Shown here: one piece after another, positions 18,378 through 26,838 of the stretch | Layout of the letters: each line of letters begins with the position of its first letter | Position numbering within the stretch: the first letter of the stretch is position 1 | Assembly: GCA_031253835.1 (NCBI GenBank) | Contig: JAIRVP010000026.1 | Span: 1-37,921, forward strand | Reading direction: 5' to 3' | From: Burkholderia sp. | Lineage (GTDB): Bacteria; Pseudomonadota; Gammaproteobacteria; Burkholderiales; Burkholderiaceae | Length of the DNA stretch: 37,921 nt | Translations under genes and position numbers: made by a program | Notes under the pieces: generated by a model | Told to the model about the DNA's origin: nothing | The model's input: the letters and a program-made list of their open reading frames with translations, nothing else | Database searches by the model: none

Positions 18378-18424
18378 GAATCCTCGTCTACCCATACGCG
18401 CGAGCGACGTACCAGACCATCGTC

Positions 18425-19609
18425 ATGAGCGAAAACACGCCTTCCCCGGCCGGTCTGCCCGGCACCTCTTCCGCTTCTTCCGATTCCTTCCGTTCCGCTT
18501 CGGCGAAAACGCCCGATGCGCCGGCCGCGCAGGCCGCCGCGCAGCACGTCGCCGCGGACGGCGCGTCGCCGGTCACGGCCGCATCCGAGCCCGGTGCGCC
18601 CGGCGCGGCGGCTGCCGCCGCCGATGGCGTTGCCGCGCCGCCGAAGCCGGGTGCGCCGCCGCCCGGATTCGGCGCACAACCCGATTTCGATACACCGCGG
18701 CCGCCGCCCGCGAGCGCACAGAACGCACCGCCGGCCTACCTGAAGCAGAGCGATACGCCATGGTCGGTGTTCGGCCGGATCGTCGCGGCGCGGGCACGCC
18801 GGCTGTTCGACCGCGCCGGCCAGCGCATCACGCAACGCACGCTGCGCATCGGCGTGTCGGCGCGGATCTTCCATCCGGAACCGGGCGCGAAGGGGCTGCG
18901 CGGCAAGACGCTGCAGTATCTCGAGGAATCGATCGCCCACTGGGTGATGTCGCGCGACGTGCTCGTGTTCATGATTCCGACGGTCGGCCACCAGGGCATG
19001 ATCCACCCGAGCAACATCCGCCTGCGCGACTACGCGAAGCATCTCGACGGCCTGCTGCTGCAAGGTGGCGCCGATGTGTCGCCGCAAACCTACGCGGCCT
19101 CGGACGTGCGCCCGGAATGGCCGGGCGATCGCGTGCGCGACATGTATGAACTCGAGCTGCTGCATGAATTCGTCGAATCCGGCAAACCCGTCCTCGGCGT
19201 GTGCCGCGGCTGCCAGCTGATCAACGTCGCGTTCGGCGGTTCGCTGTACCAGGACATCGCCACCGATGTGCCGACCGCGAATGCGCACGTGAGCGAGCAC
19301 TACGACCAGCATCGCCACGCGATCCGCTTCCCGGATTCATCGACGCTGGCGAGCATGTTCCCCGGGCGCAGCGAAGCGATCGTCAACTCGATCCACCACC
19401 AGGCGATCCGCGATCTCGGCCGCGACCTGAACATCGAGGCCGTATCGGCCGGCGACGGAATCATCGAGGGCATTCGCCACCGTCGTTCGCCGTTCGTCGT
19501 CGGCGTGCAATGGCACCCCGAGTTCCATCGTGCGGGCGGTTCGGAGCTGCTCGACTGCACGCCGCTGCTCGATGCGTTCCTGCGTGCGGCGCGCGAGACG
19601 CGCCTGTAG
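18425..19609 (+). CDS. PuuD-like gamma-glutamyl hydrolase (peptidase C26) with long disordered N-terminus
   Basis: A 394-residue class I glutamine-amidotransferase-like hydrolase. The C-terminal 255 residues form the C26 domain: nucleophile Cys260 in 'PVLGVCRGCQLINVAFGGSL' and His364 with Glu366 in 'GVQWHPEFHR', completing a Cys-His-Glu triad. Relatives such as PuuD cleave gamma-glutamyl-gamma-aminobutyrate in putrescine breakdown. Unlike PuuD (about 250 residues), this protein carries some 110 N-terminal residues of Ala/Pro/Ser-rich low-complexity sequence, followed by a basic segment before the domain. No puuA, puuB or puuC lies nearby, so a polyamine role is uncertain. It diverges from the GntR/amidase operon and ends at a clear terminator. 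Confidence 0.88.
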   Translation: MSENTPSPAGLPGTSSASSDSFRSASAKTPDAPAAQAAAQHVAADGASPVTAASEPGAPGAAAAAADGVAAPPKPGAPPPGFGAQPDFDTPRPPPASAQNAPPAYLKQSDTPWSVFGRIVAARARRLFDRAGQRITQRTLRIGVSARIFHPEPGAKGLRGKTLQYLEESIAHWVMSRDVLVFMIPTVGHQGMIHPSNIRLRDYAKHLDGLLLQGGADVSPQTYAASDVRPEWPGDRVRDMYELELLHEFVESGKPVLGVCRGCQLINVAFGGSLYQDIATDVPTANAHVSEHYDQHRHAIRFPDSSTLASMFPGRSEAIVNSIHHQAIRDLGRDLNIEAVSAGDGIIEGIRHRRSPFVVGVQWHPEFHRAGGSELLDCTPLLDAFLRAARETRL

Positions 19610-19640
19610 CAAGCCGCGTTTTTCCGCGTGGCACGAAGGC

Positions 19641-19682
19641 CGGCCGCATCGCGATAAATTCGAGATGCGGCCGTTTCGTTTT
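19641..19682 (+). terminator. Terminator of the PuuD-like gene
   Basis: A perfect 10-bp stem CGGCCGCATC / GATGCGGCCG with a 13-base loop is followed by TTTCGTTTTG, 31 bases after the stop codon. Confidence 0.75.
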
Positions 19683-19725
19683 GAACGATAATCGCGACTC
19701 CCGATTCGTTCGCCGGAGTCTGACG

Positions 19726-20415
19726 TTGGCTTTCCGAAATTTCTCCCCTGCACGATGCGCCGCGTGGATCGTGGCGCTGGTTGCCTGCGCGCAAGCAGGC
19801 GCGGCCTGGTCCGCCGACGCGACCGCACCCGTCGCCGGAACGCGTCCGGCAGTCACGAGCCTGAGCGGCAGCGCGGCGCCGGCGGCGGCCGCGACGGACG
19901 TCACCGCGCAAGGCAACGTCGCCGAGCTGACGCAGATGCTGCACGACGGCCGGATCGTCGAAATGCGCACGACGTACAACGGCAGCTACGGTGCGAGCCT
20001 GATGTTCGATTCGCGCGAGATGACGTACTACGTCGCGCTGTTCCAGGACAAGAATCTGTGGCGCGTGATCCGGTCGCAGGAGAAGAACCGCGCGGAGATG
20101 GTCTACGCGAACTTCGTCCAGCAGACCGTGCAACTCGCCGATCTCGAGATCCGCCGTACCGAGCTGCAGGCGCAGAAGGCATTTCTCGAACGCGTGATCG
20201 CGCTGCAGGCGAACCGTGCGCAGCAGTTGCAGGCCGACCTGAGCGTCGCGCGCAGCCAGCAGGCCGAAGTCGCGCAGCGCCAGAAGTCGGCGCAGGAGCA
20301 GACGCAGGCGCTGCAGGTCGAGAAGCGCGCCGCGCAGATGCAGTTGCGCGATCTGCAGGAGCAGGTGCGGCAACTCGAGAAGCAGACCGAGTCAGGGCTG
20401 CCCGCGCACAAGTAA
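19726..20415 (+). CDS. DUF2968-type exported coiled-coil protein
   Basis: A 229-residue protein with an N-terminal signal-like segment ('RCAAWIVALVACAQAGAAWS', cleavage expected after AWS-A). A Pro/Ala linker follows, then a globular DUF2968-like block ('VAELTQMLHDGRIVEMRTTY' through 'YYVALFQDKNLWRVIRSQEK'). A long C-terminal coiled coil rich in Gln, Arg and Leu ends at 'QVRQLEKQTESG'. Function is unknown; a periplasmic location is expected. The start is taken as TTG at 19726 with GGAG upstream; no ATG is available in frame before the signal segment, and an earlier in-frame TTG at 19681 is possible. A strong terminator follows. Confidence 0.8.
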   Translation: MAFRNFSPARCAAWIVALVACAQAGAAWSADATAPVAGTRPAVTSLSGSAAPAAAATDVTAQGNVAELTQMLHDGRIVEMRTTYNGSYGASLMFDSREMTYYVALFQDKNLWRVIRSQEKNRAEMVYANFVQQTVQLADLEIRRTELQAQKAFLERVIALQANRAQQLQADLSVARSQQAEVAQRQKSAQEQTQALQVEKRAAQMQLRDLQEQVRQLEKQTESGLPAHK

Positions 20416-20446
20416 CGATTCGTCAGATGGACGGGAAGGGCGAGCG

Positions 20447-20479
20447 AAACCCGGCGAAGCGATCTTCGCCGGGTTTTTT
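20447..20479 (+). terminator. Terminator of the DUF2968 gene
   Basis: A perfect 13-bp stem AAACCCGGCGAAG / CTTCGCCGGGTTT with loop CGAT is followed by a run of T. The preceding A residues are too few for strong action in the other direction. Confidence 0.93.
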
Positions 20480-20503
20480 ATTGGGCGGTCTTTTTGTGAG
20501 TCG

Positions 20504-21475
20504 TCAGCGCGCGAATGCTTCCGGCGTGTCGGTCAACCGGCGGTGGGACAGCCGGGACGTCCAGTCGAAACCGGAGGCGGGAGCGGGCATCGCGCGCGCA
20601 GGTTGCGCGGAGCGCAGCGCGTTTGCTGTCGCGATCAGCGTGAGCGGATCGTCGAGCGTGACGCTGGCTTCGCGGGGGGCTGCTGCACGCGGCGGTGGGG
20701 CGAGCCGATCGCGTGGGTGGGTCCGGACTGGTTCGTTGACGGAGGGCCGACGTGCAGACCGTAGCGGGGCAGTCGGCGTTCGGGCCGGCGCCGCTGCCGT
20801 GTGCGAGCCCGTTGTTCGATGCGGCGATGCCGGTGATGCCGGTGATGCCGGTGATGCCGTCGCAACGCGCTGTACCGTGGACGTTGCCTGCGGGTGAAGC
20901 GACGCAGGGCGAGGTGTATCGCGATGCGTGGCCGATCGCGACGCTGCAGTTTTCGCGACCGGTGCCGCCGCCGTGTGCTGCAGTGAAGTGTTCGTCGACG
21001 TGCCCGGCTGAACCGCAGCGACCCGCCCGGTACCGGTCGAAGACGTGGCGTGGCTGCGAGCATCATCCGCCGCTTGAATTGCGTATGCGGGCCCGAAACG
21101 CGTGGACGGTTCATGCGCGGCGATCAGCCAGCCGATGATGCCGAGTGCGCCGATGCTCCAGCAAGTGGCGTACATCGCGCGCCGGTTTCGACGGTTGCCG
21201 GCGGTACGGGGGAAGCGTTGGCCGGCGGCGGCGGCAGCGGACGCGACGGGCGCCCCGGCCGAAGCCGCCGCCATCGGCTGCCAGCGGCACGCGCTGTGCG
21301 GCCGGTCGACGTCGATGCAGGACGTCGTCAGTGTCGCGAGGCAGTTCTTGCTGGACCGCGCGCCGGGCGCGCCGCGAAACTTCCATTCGCGGCCGAACGG
21401 CGGGACGTGGTCGAGCGGGGCGACGCGAGGGCGGGCGAGCGCGCCTTCGACGGGGACGAGGAGCGATGGGGTCAT
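20504..21475 (-). CDS. Hypothetical single-pass membrane protein with Ser-Pro-Ala repeats
   Basis: I do not recognise this gene. The open frame from an ATG at 21475 gives 323 residues; another ATG at 21547 would add 24. It has one clear membrane segment near the middle ('MYATCWSIGALGIIGWLIAA'), preceded by a basic stretch ('RTAGNRRNRRA'), suggesting an N-in topology with the C-terminal half outside the cytoplasm. That half is low-complexity (Ala, Thr, Pro, Ser, Arg) and contains three perfect A-S-P units from a 9-base tandem repeat. The last 50 residues ('VTLDDPLTLIATANALRSAQ' onward) look more ordered. It faces the DUF2968 gene tail to tail. The start codon is uncertain. Confidence 0.55.
   Translation of the reverse strand: MTPSLLVPVEGALARPRVAPLDHVPPFGREWKFRGAPGARSSKNCLATLTTSCIDVDRPHSACRWQPMAAASAGAPVASAAAAAGQRFPRTAGNRRNRRAMYATCWSIGALGIIGWLIAAHEPSTRFGPAYAIQAADDARSHATSSTGTGRVAAVQPGTSTNTSLQHTAAAPVAKTAASRSATHRDTPRPASLHPQATSTVQRVATASPASPASPASPHRTTGSHTAAAPARTPTAPLRSARRPSVNEPVRTHPRDRLAPPPRAAAPREASVTLDDPLTLIATANALRSAQPARAMPAPASGFDWTSRLSHRRLTDTPEAFAR
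20831..20857. repeat. 9-base tandem repeat, three perfect copies
   Basis: CGGTGATGC is repeated three times without error, with a partial fourth copy on the left. In the minus-strand hypothetical gene it encodes Ala-Ser-Pro units in frame, so copy-number change would lengthen the linker without a frameshift. Confidence 0.85.
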
Positions 21476-21826
21476 GAGGGCGGTGCGCCGTGCGACACGG
21501 GCAACCGTGCCGGTGCGGCGCGGAAGTGTCGTCGCAAATCGTGACATTGTGGTCAGCCGGCGAAGGCCGGTCGATCGGATCAATCTGATTTTTACTTCCG
21601 CTCCGGGACGACTCGTACTAGGCGGATGCCGCGATGGCAACGACAGCGGCGCCACAAGGCAAATGTCGGCTTCGCATGGCATCATTCGCGGACCATGCCG
21701 GTGCACGCGTCGTTGTGCGATGCGCCGCCGGCGGGCAGCGATGTCCGTGCGCGCCGGCCCGGCGCGGCGCGCGTCGTCGGGTCCATTTGGCGCGGATTCG
21801 CGCCATCCGAGCTGAGCGAGAAAAAC
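21476..21826. other. 351-base gap between the hypothetical gene and the MFS gene
   Basis: This divergent region should hold promoters for both flanking genes. No RNA gene, repeat or convincing small gene is seen. The only candidate extension is the 24-codon lengthening of the minus-strand hypothetical protein up to 21547. Confidence 0.5.
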
Positions 21827-23122
21827 ATGTCCACAGCGTCACACGCCATCGCGCAGGAATCGAAAGTCCGCACTGTGTTCCGGGTCGTCAGCGGCAACTT
21901 CCTGGAAATGTACGACTTCATGGTCTACGGGTATTACGCGTCGGCCATCGCGAAAACCTACTTCCCGAGCGGCAACGCATTCGCGTCGCTGATGCTGTCG
22001 CTGTCGGTGTTCGGCGCGGGTTTCCTGATGCGGCCGGTCGGCGCAATCGTGCTCGGCGCGTACATCGATCATCACGGCCGCCGCAAGGGGCTGATCCTGA
22101 CGCTCGGGCTGATGGCGATCGGCACGCTCGCGGTGGCCGCGATACCGGGCTACGCGACGATCGGCGTGCTCGCGCCGGTGCTCGTGCTGCTCGGCCGGCT
22201 GCTGCAGGGCTTTTCGGCCGGCGTCGAACTCGGCGGCGTGTCGGTCTACCTGTCGGAGATCGCGACGAAGGGGCACAAGGGGTTCTACACGTCGTGGCAG
22301 TCGGGCAGCCAGCAGGTGGCCGTCGTGTTCGCCGCGCTCGTCGGCGTGCTGCTGAACCGCGCATTGCCGGCCGAGGAGATGACCGCGTGGGGCTGGCGCA
22401 TTCCGTTCCTGATCGGCTGCCTGATCGTGCCGTTCCTGTTCCTGATCCGCCGTTCGCTGAAGGAGACCGACGAATTCCTCGCGAAGCGTCATCGCCCGAC
22501 GATGGGCGAGATCATGCGCTCGATGCTCGACAACTGGGGCGTCGTGGTTGCCGGCATGGGGATGGTGATCATGACGACGGTGTCGTTCTACATGATCACC
22601 GCCTATACGCCGACCTTCGGCAAGGAAGTGCTGCACCTGTCGTCGCTCGACGCGCTGGTCGTGACGGTCTGCGTCGGTATCTCGAACCTCGTGTGGCTGC
22701 CGCTGTCCGGCGCGCTGTCCGACCGCATCGGCCGCCGCCCGGTGCTGATCGCGTTCACCGTGCTGACGCTGTTGACGGCTTACCCGGCCGTGTTGTGGCT
22801 CGTCGGCGATCCGTCGTTCCTGCGGCTGCTCGCGGTCGAGCTGTGGCTGTCGTTCCTGTATGCGTCGTACAACGGCGCGATGGTCGTCGCGCTGACCGAA
22901 GTGATGCCGGCCGACGTGCGCACGGCCGGCTTCTCGCTTGCGTACAGCCTGGCCACGACGATCGGCGGCTTCACGCCGGCGATCTCGACGCTGCTGATCC
23001 ACCAGACGGGCAACAAGGCGGCGCCGGGGCTGTGGCTGAGCGTGGCCGCGATCTGCGGGCTGATCGCGACGCTCGTGCTGTATCGCACGTCCGAGGCGCG
23101 CAACCAGTACAAGGCGGCCTGA
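21827..23122 (+). CDS. MFS citrate/tricarballylate:H+ symporter (CitA/TcuC-like)
   Basis: A 431-residue major facilitator of the metabolite:H+ symporter group with twelve predicted membrane helices. It is closely related to the Salmonella/E. coli citrate carrier CitA: shared blocks include '[20 protein letters not shown]', '[20 protein letters not shown]', '[20 protein letters not shown]' and '[20 protein letters not shown]'. The MFS loop motif between helices 2 and 3 is 'DHHGRRKG' and is repeated in the second half as '[10 protein letters not shown]'. It should import citrate or tricarballylate with protons. No tcuA, tcuB or two-component citrate sensor is adjacent. The ATG at 21827 ([10 protein letters not shown]) gives the usual length; a strong bidirectional terminator follows. 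Confidence 0.9.
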   Translation: MSTASHAIAQESKVRTVFRVVSGNFLEMYDFMVYGYYASAIAKTYFPSGNAFASLMLSLSVFGAGFLMRPVGAIVLGAYIDHHGRRKGLILTLGLMAIGTLAVAAIPGYATIGVLAPVLVLLGRLLQGFSAGVELGGVSVYLSEIATKGHKGFYTSWQSGSQQVAVVFAALVGVLLNRALPAEEMTAWGWRIPFLIGCLIVPFLFLIRRSLKETDEFLAKRHRPTMGEIMRSMLDNWGVVVAGMGMVIMTTVSFYMITAYTPTFGKEVLHLSSLDALVVTVCVGISNLVWLPLSGALSDRIGRRPVLIAFTVLTLLTAYPAVLWLVGDPSFLRLLAVELWLSFLYASYNGAMVVALTEVMPADVRTAGFSLAYSLATTIGGFTPAISTLLIHQTGNKAAPGLWLSVAAICGLIATLVLYRTSEARNQYKAA

Positions 23123-23176
23123 CGGGCGCTTTTACCGCGCGCACGTCGCGCGGCGCGGGCCGCGTCGATCACATTG

Positions 23177-23206
23177 AAAAAGGGAGCGCACCGCGCTCCC
23201 TTTTTT
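23177..23206. terminator. Bidirectional terminator between convergent genes
   Basis: A perfect 13-bp stem AAAAAGGGAGCGC / GCGCTCCCTTTTT with a three-base loop has a T-run on both strands. It can end both the MFS gene and the convergent TPR gene, whose stop is 9 bases away. Confidence 0.95.
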
Positions 23207-23215
23207 CGTCCGCGT

Positions 23216-25054
23216 TCAGGCTTCGCGCAGCTTGCCGGCAACCTTCGCCGCCACGTCGAGCCATTCGCCCGGTGCAGGCTGGCGAGCGATTCGCGCCTGC
23301 GGATACCACGGGCAGTCGTCGCCGGTGAACCAGCGCCAGTCGGGCGCGAACGGCAGCATGACCCACAGCGGCTTGCCGAGCGCGCCCGCAAGGTGCGCGA
23401 CGGCCGTGTCGATCGTGACGACGCCGTCGAGCCGCTCGATCAGCGCGGCCGTATCGGCAAAGTCGTTCAGCCGGCCGTCGAGGCGGTGCACGCGCGGATG
23501 CGCGTCGACGCGCGCGCGTTCGTCGTCGTCGAGGGCCGGTTGCAGCACGATCCAGTCGATGTCCGGCAGCGCGAGCAGCGGTGCGAGCGCATCGAACGGC
23601 ATCGAGCGGTTTTCCTGCGCCTGCCGGCGCCCCGACCATGCAAGGCCGAACTTGCGCTTCGACTGCCCGCCGAGCGAGCCGCGAAACTGCCGGCGGGCGC
23701 CGTCGGGCGCGTCGAGGTAGCGCGAGCCGCCGACGATGTCGTCCGGCTGAAGCCCGAGCAGGAACGGCAGGCTCATCAGCGTGCAGGCGATGTCCGCCGC
23801 AGGCGGCCTGGCAGCGCCCTGTGCGACGAGCGTCACGCGCCAGCGCGACGCGGCCGGCGCCAGCAGCGGCACGAGTTCCGGCTGGACTTCGAGCACGACG
23901 TGCGCGCAGCGTGCGCGGGCAAGCGGGACGAAGCGGACGAACTGCAGCGTGTCGCCGAACCCCTGTTCCGCACGGATCAGCAGCGTGCGCGACGCAATCG
24001 GCTCGCCTTGCCAGCGCGGCAGCGTGCCGAGCGATGTCGCGCCCGGGGTCTCGTGACGCGCTTCGTACGCGGGCAGGCCGCGCGTGAAATCGCCGAGCGT
24101 CAGCAGCGTGACCGCACGGTGCAGCCGCGCGAGCGTGAGATCGGGCGCGACGCGCAGTGCCTGGTCGAACGCGCGCAGCGCCATCTCGTGCGCGCAGAGC
24201 GCGTGATGCGCGTTGCCGAGGTTCAGCCACGCGAGGCCGAACGACGGATCGAGACCGACGGCGCGCTCGTAGTAGGGCAGTGCGTCGCGATGGCGCGCCT
24301 GTGCGCACAGCGCATTCGCGAGCCCGAACAGCGCGAGCGGAAACGGCGGATGCAACGCGAGCGCGGCTTCGAACGCGGCGGCTGCCTCGGCATGCCGGCC
24401 GACCGCTTCGAACGTGTTGCCGAGATTGAAATGCGCGGCGACGAAACGCGGCTGCGCGGCGATCGCGGCCTGGAAGTGCGCGATCGCGTCGTCGGCGCGG
24501 CCCATCGCGTTCAGCGCCATCGCGACGTTGTTGTGCGCGCCCGCATGCCCGGGGCGCAGTTCGAGCGCACGACCGAAGGCGGCGAGCGCGTCGTCGTGGC
24601 GGCCGAGCGCGTTCAGCGCATTGCCGAGATTGTTGTGGATCGACGCGTCGTCGGGCGTGAGCCGCAGCGCGCGGCCGAACGCATCGATCGCATCGTCGTG
24701 ACGCTGCAGTGCCGCATATGCGTTGCCGAGGTTGTAGTGCGCGAGCGGAAATTCGGGCGCGAGCGTCAGCGCGTTGCGAAAGCGGTCGATTGCTTCGTCG
24801 AGCCGGCCGAGCGCCTTCAGCGCGTTGCCGAGATTGAGCTGCAGCGCGGCATCGCCCGGACGCAGCGCGACGGCGCGGCCGACGAGATCGACGGCTTCGG
24901 CATGCTGGCCCTGCTGGTGCCGCAGCACGCCGAACAGGTGCAGCGCGTCGGCGTCGGCGGGGTTGGAGGCGAGCGCGTTGCGATAGCCGTGCTCGGCCTC
25001 GGCGAGGCGGCCCGCGCGGTGTGCGGCGTATGCCCGGTCGAATGCGGAATCCAT
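23216..25054 (-). CDS. TPR-repeat protein with glycosyltransferase-like domain
   Basis: A 612-residue two-part protein. Residues 1 to about 340 are nine or ten tetratricopeptide repeats with the recurring 'LNLGNALKALGRLDEAIDRF' pattern. The C-terminal 270 residues resemble a GT-B-type glycosyltransferase/heptosyltransferase fold, with 'LIRAEQGFGDTLQFVRFVPL', 'FGLAWSGRRQAQENRSMPFD', 'VVTIDTAVAHLAGALGKPLW' and 'DWRWFTGDDCPWYP'. The same arrangement is common in proteobacterial proteins annotated as TPR/sulfotransferase- or O-GlcNAc transferase-like, but the acceptor and sugar are unknown. No signal peptide is seen. The ATG at 25054 is chosen; upstream in-frame sequence lacks repeat character. 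It diverges from a flavin monooxygenase gene. Confidence 0.88.
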   Translation of the reverse strand: MDSAFDRAYAAHRAGRLAEAEHGYRNALASNPADADALHLFGVLRHQQGQHAEAVDLVGRAVALRPGDAALQLNLGNALKALGRLDEAIDRFRNALTLAPEFPLAHYNLGNAYAALQRHDDAIDAFGRALRLTPDDASIHNNLGNALNALGRHDDALAAFGRALELRPGHAGAHNNVAMALNAMGRADDAIAHFQAAIAAQPRFVAAHFNLGNTFEAVGRHAEAAAAFEAALALHPPFPLALFGLANALCAQARHRDALPYYERAVGLDPSFGLAWLNLGNAHHALCAHEMALRAFDQALRVAPDLTLARLHRAVTLLTLGDFTRGLPAYEARHETPGATSLGTLPRWQGEPIASRTLLIRAEQGFGDTLQFVRFVPLARARCAHVVLEVQPELVPLLAPAASRWRVTLVAQGAARPPAADIACTLMSLPFLLGLQPDDIVGGSRYLDAPDGARRQFRGSLGGQSKRKFGLAWSGRRQAQENRSMPFDALAPLLALPDIDWIVLQPALDDDERARVDAHPRVHRLDGRLNDFADTAALIERLDGVVTIDTAVAHLAGALGKPLWVMLPFAPDWRWFTGDDCPWYPQARIARQPAPGEWLDVAAKVAGKLREA

Positions 25055-25184
25055 GACGCGAAAACTGACGGAAAGCCGGTATTTTCCCACACCGCGAGCC
25101 GCGGTCGCGCTTCGGCCGGTTGGCATATGGCCCCGTCACGCGGAGCGGCGTAGACTTGCAGGGTCGCGTGTCATCGAGGTTCTC

Positions 25185-26831
25185 ATGGCTGACACACTGC
25201 CCGATATCCCGCCCGTGCTGATCGTCGGCGCGGGGCCGACCGGTCTTGCCGCCGCGATGAGCCTCGCGCGGGCTCGCGTGCCGGTGCGCATCATCGATCG
25301 CCTCGCAGCGCCCGCGCCGTATTCGCGTGCGATCGGCATCCAGGCGCGCACCCTCGAGCTGCTGGAGCAGCATCGCGCGGTCGAACCGTTTCTCGCGCTC
25401 GGTCATCGCGCGCACGCGGCCGCGCTGCATGCCGACGGCCGCGTGATCGCGCGGCTCGATTTCGATCCTCTGCAAACGCGCTATCCATACCTGCTGTTTC
25501 TCGACCAGAGCGTCACCGAGCGCCTGCTGGCCGAGCACCTGGCGCGGCTTGGCGTGACGGTCGAGCGCGGCGCGACGCTCACCGCGTGCGACAGCGGCGG
25601 CACGTCGCTCGACGTGTCGATCCGCAGTGCGGACGGCCGCGACGAGTCGTTCGCGCCGTCGTACCTGATCGCGGCAGACGGCGCGCACAGCACGGTCAGG
25701 CATCTGCTCGGCCTGGGCTTTGCCGGGCAGGCGTTCGAACAGACGTTCCTGCTCGCCGATTTCGCGGCGATACCCGACTGGCCGGACGAAGAGATCCACC
25801 TGTTCACGTCGCCCGACGGCATGGCCGGCCTGTTTCCGATGGGCGACGGCCGTTACCGGCTCGTGGCCGATCGCCCGCCCGGCAGCGACGCGTCGGCCGA
25901 CGCGCCTGCGCCGACGCTCGCGGAGTGCGACGCGATCGTGCGTGCGCGTGCCGGCGCGTCGATTTCGCCGAGCGATCTCGCGTGGTCGTCCTACTTTCAC
26001 CTGCATAGCCGGATGGTCGACCGGTTGCGTCATGGCCGCGTGTTCTTCGCGGGCGACGCCGCGCACGTCCACAGCCCGGCCGGCGCGCAGGGCATGAACA
26101 CCGGCATCCAGGAAGCGTTCAATCTCGGCTGGAAGCTGGCACGCGTGCTTGCCGCCGGTACGCCCGAGCGGCTGCTCGACACATATCACGCGGAACGCCA
26201 TCCGATCGAGCGCGACGTGTTGCGGCAGACCGGTTTCGTCACGCAGATGGTCGAAGCCGAGCGCGGCGCGATGAGGCTGTTGCGCGACCACGTCGTGCCG
26301 CTGCTGGCGTCGTTCGGGCCGATGCGCGACGCGGTGCGGCGCACGGTCAGCGAGCTTGGCGTGCAGTACCGGAAGAGTCCGCTCACGCTCGAGCGCGTGC
26401 TCGACGGCGGGCCGCGCGCCGGCGAGCGGGCGCCCGATGCCCTCGTGCATGTGCTCGACGGGCCGCTCGGCCGCGCACCGGGGACGGCACGGCTATACGA
26501 TCTTGTCGACCCGGCGAGCTTCACGTTGTTGCTGCTGGAAGAGCCGCTGAATGCCGATGCCGGCGATGTACCGACCCTCGCGGCCGATGCGCAGGCGATC
26601 GTGCAGGGGCTCGAACGGATCATGCCGGATGCGGTGCGCATGTGGCGCGTCACCGATGCCGCAGGCGATGGAGCTGCCGGGCTGGCACAGGAATACGGCC
26701 GCTCGCGGCCGTCGTTCTACCTGTTGCGGCCGGACGGTTATGTTGCCGTGCGCGGGCGCACGGCAACCGACGCGAACGCGCTGCTGCGCCACTGCGAAAC
26801 CTGGTTCGCGGGCATGACGCAGTCCGCGTAG
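25185..26831 (+). CDS. FAD-dependent monooxygenase (aromatic hydroxylase-type)
   Basis: A 548-residue class A flavin monooxygenase. The FAD fold is at 'VLIVGAGPTGLAAAMSLARA' (about 11-30), the DG motif at 'LIAADGAHSTVRHLLGL' (161-177), and the GD motif at 'FFAGDAAHVHSPAGAQGMN' (288-305), followed by the 'GIQEAFNLGWKLA' helix. A thioredoxin-like C-terminal domain ends with 'FYLLRPDGYVAVRGR'. The layout matches pentachlorophenol 4-monooxygenase, rifampicin monooxygenase and related enzymes that hydroxylate phenols or polyketides with NAD(P)H and O2. The substrate is unknown and no ring-cleavage genes lie nearby. It shares only overall fold with the other flavin enzyme at 2074. The ATG at 25185 follows GAGG at suitable spacing. 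Confidence 0.9.
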   Translation: MADTLPDIPPVLIVGAGPTGLAAAMSLARARVPVRIIDRLAAPAPYSRAIGIQARTLELLEQHRAVEPFLALGHRAHAAALHADGRVIARLDFDPLQTRYPYLLFLDQSVTERLLAEHLARLGVTVERGATLTACDSGGTSLDVSIRSADGRDESFAPSYLIAADGAHSTVRHLLGLGFAGQAFEQTFLLADFAAIPDWPDEEIHLFTSPDGMAGLFPMGDGRYRLVADRPPGSDASADAPAPTLAECDAIVRARAGASISPSDLAWSSYFHLHSRMVDRLRHGRVFFAGDAAHVHSPAGAQGMNTGIQEAFNLGWKLARVLAAGTPERLLDTYHAERHPIERDVLRQTGFVTQMVEAERGAMRLLRDHVVPLLASFGPMRDAVRRTVSELGVQYRKSPLTLERVLDGGPRAGERAPDALVHVLDGPLGRAPGTARLYDLVDPASFTLLLLEEPLNADAGDVPTLAADAQAIVQGLERIMPDAVRMWRVTDAAGDGAAGLAQEYGRSRPSFYLLRPDGYVAVRGRTATDANALLRHCETWFAGMTQSA

Positions 26832-26838
26832 CGTGCGG

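Noticed and set aside
20504..21547. Plus-strand frames across the repeat-containing hypothetical gene
   Set aside because: The minus-strand frame has a membrane segment preceded by basic residues and keeps the 9-base repeat in frame. The plus-strand frames are short and broken.
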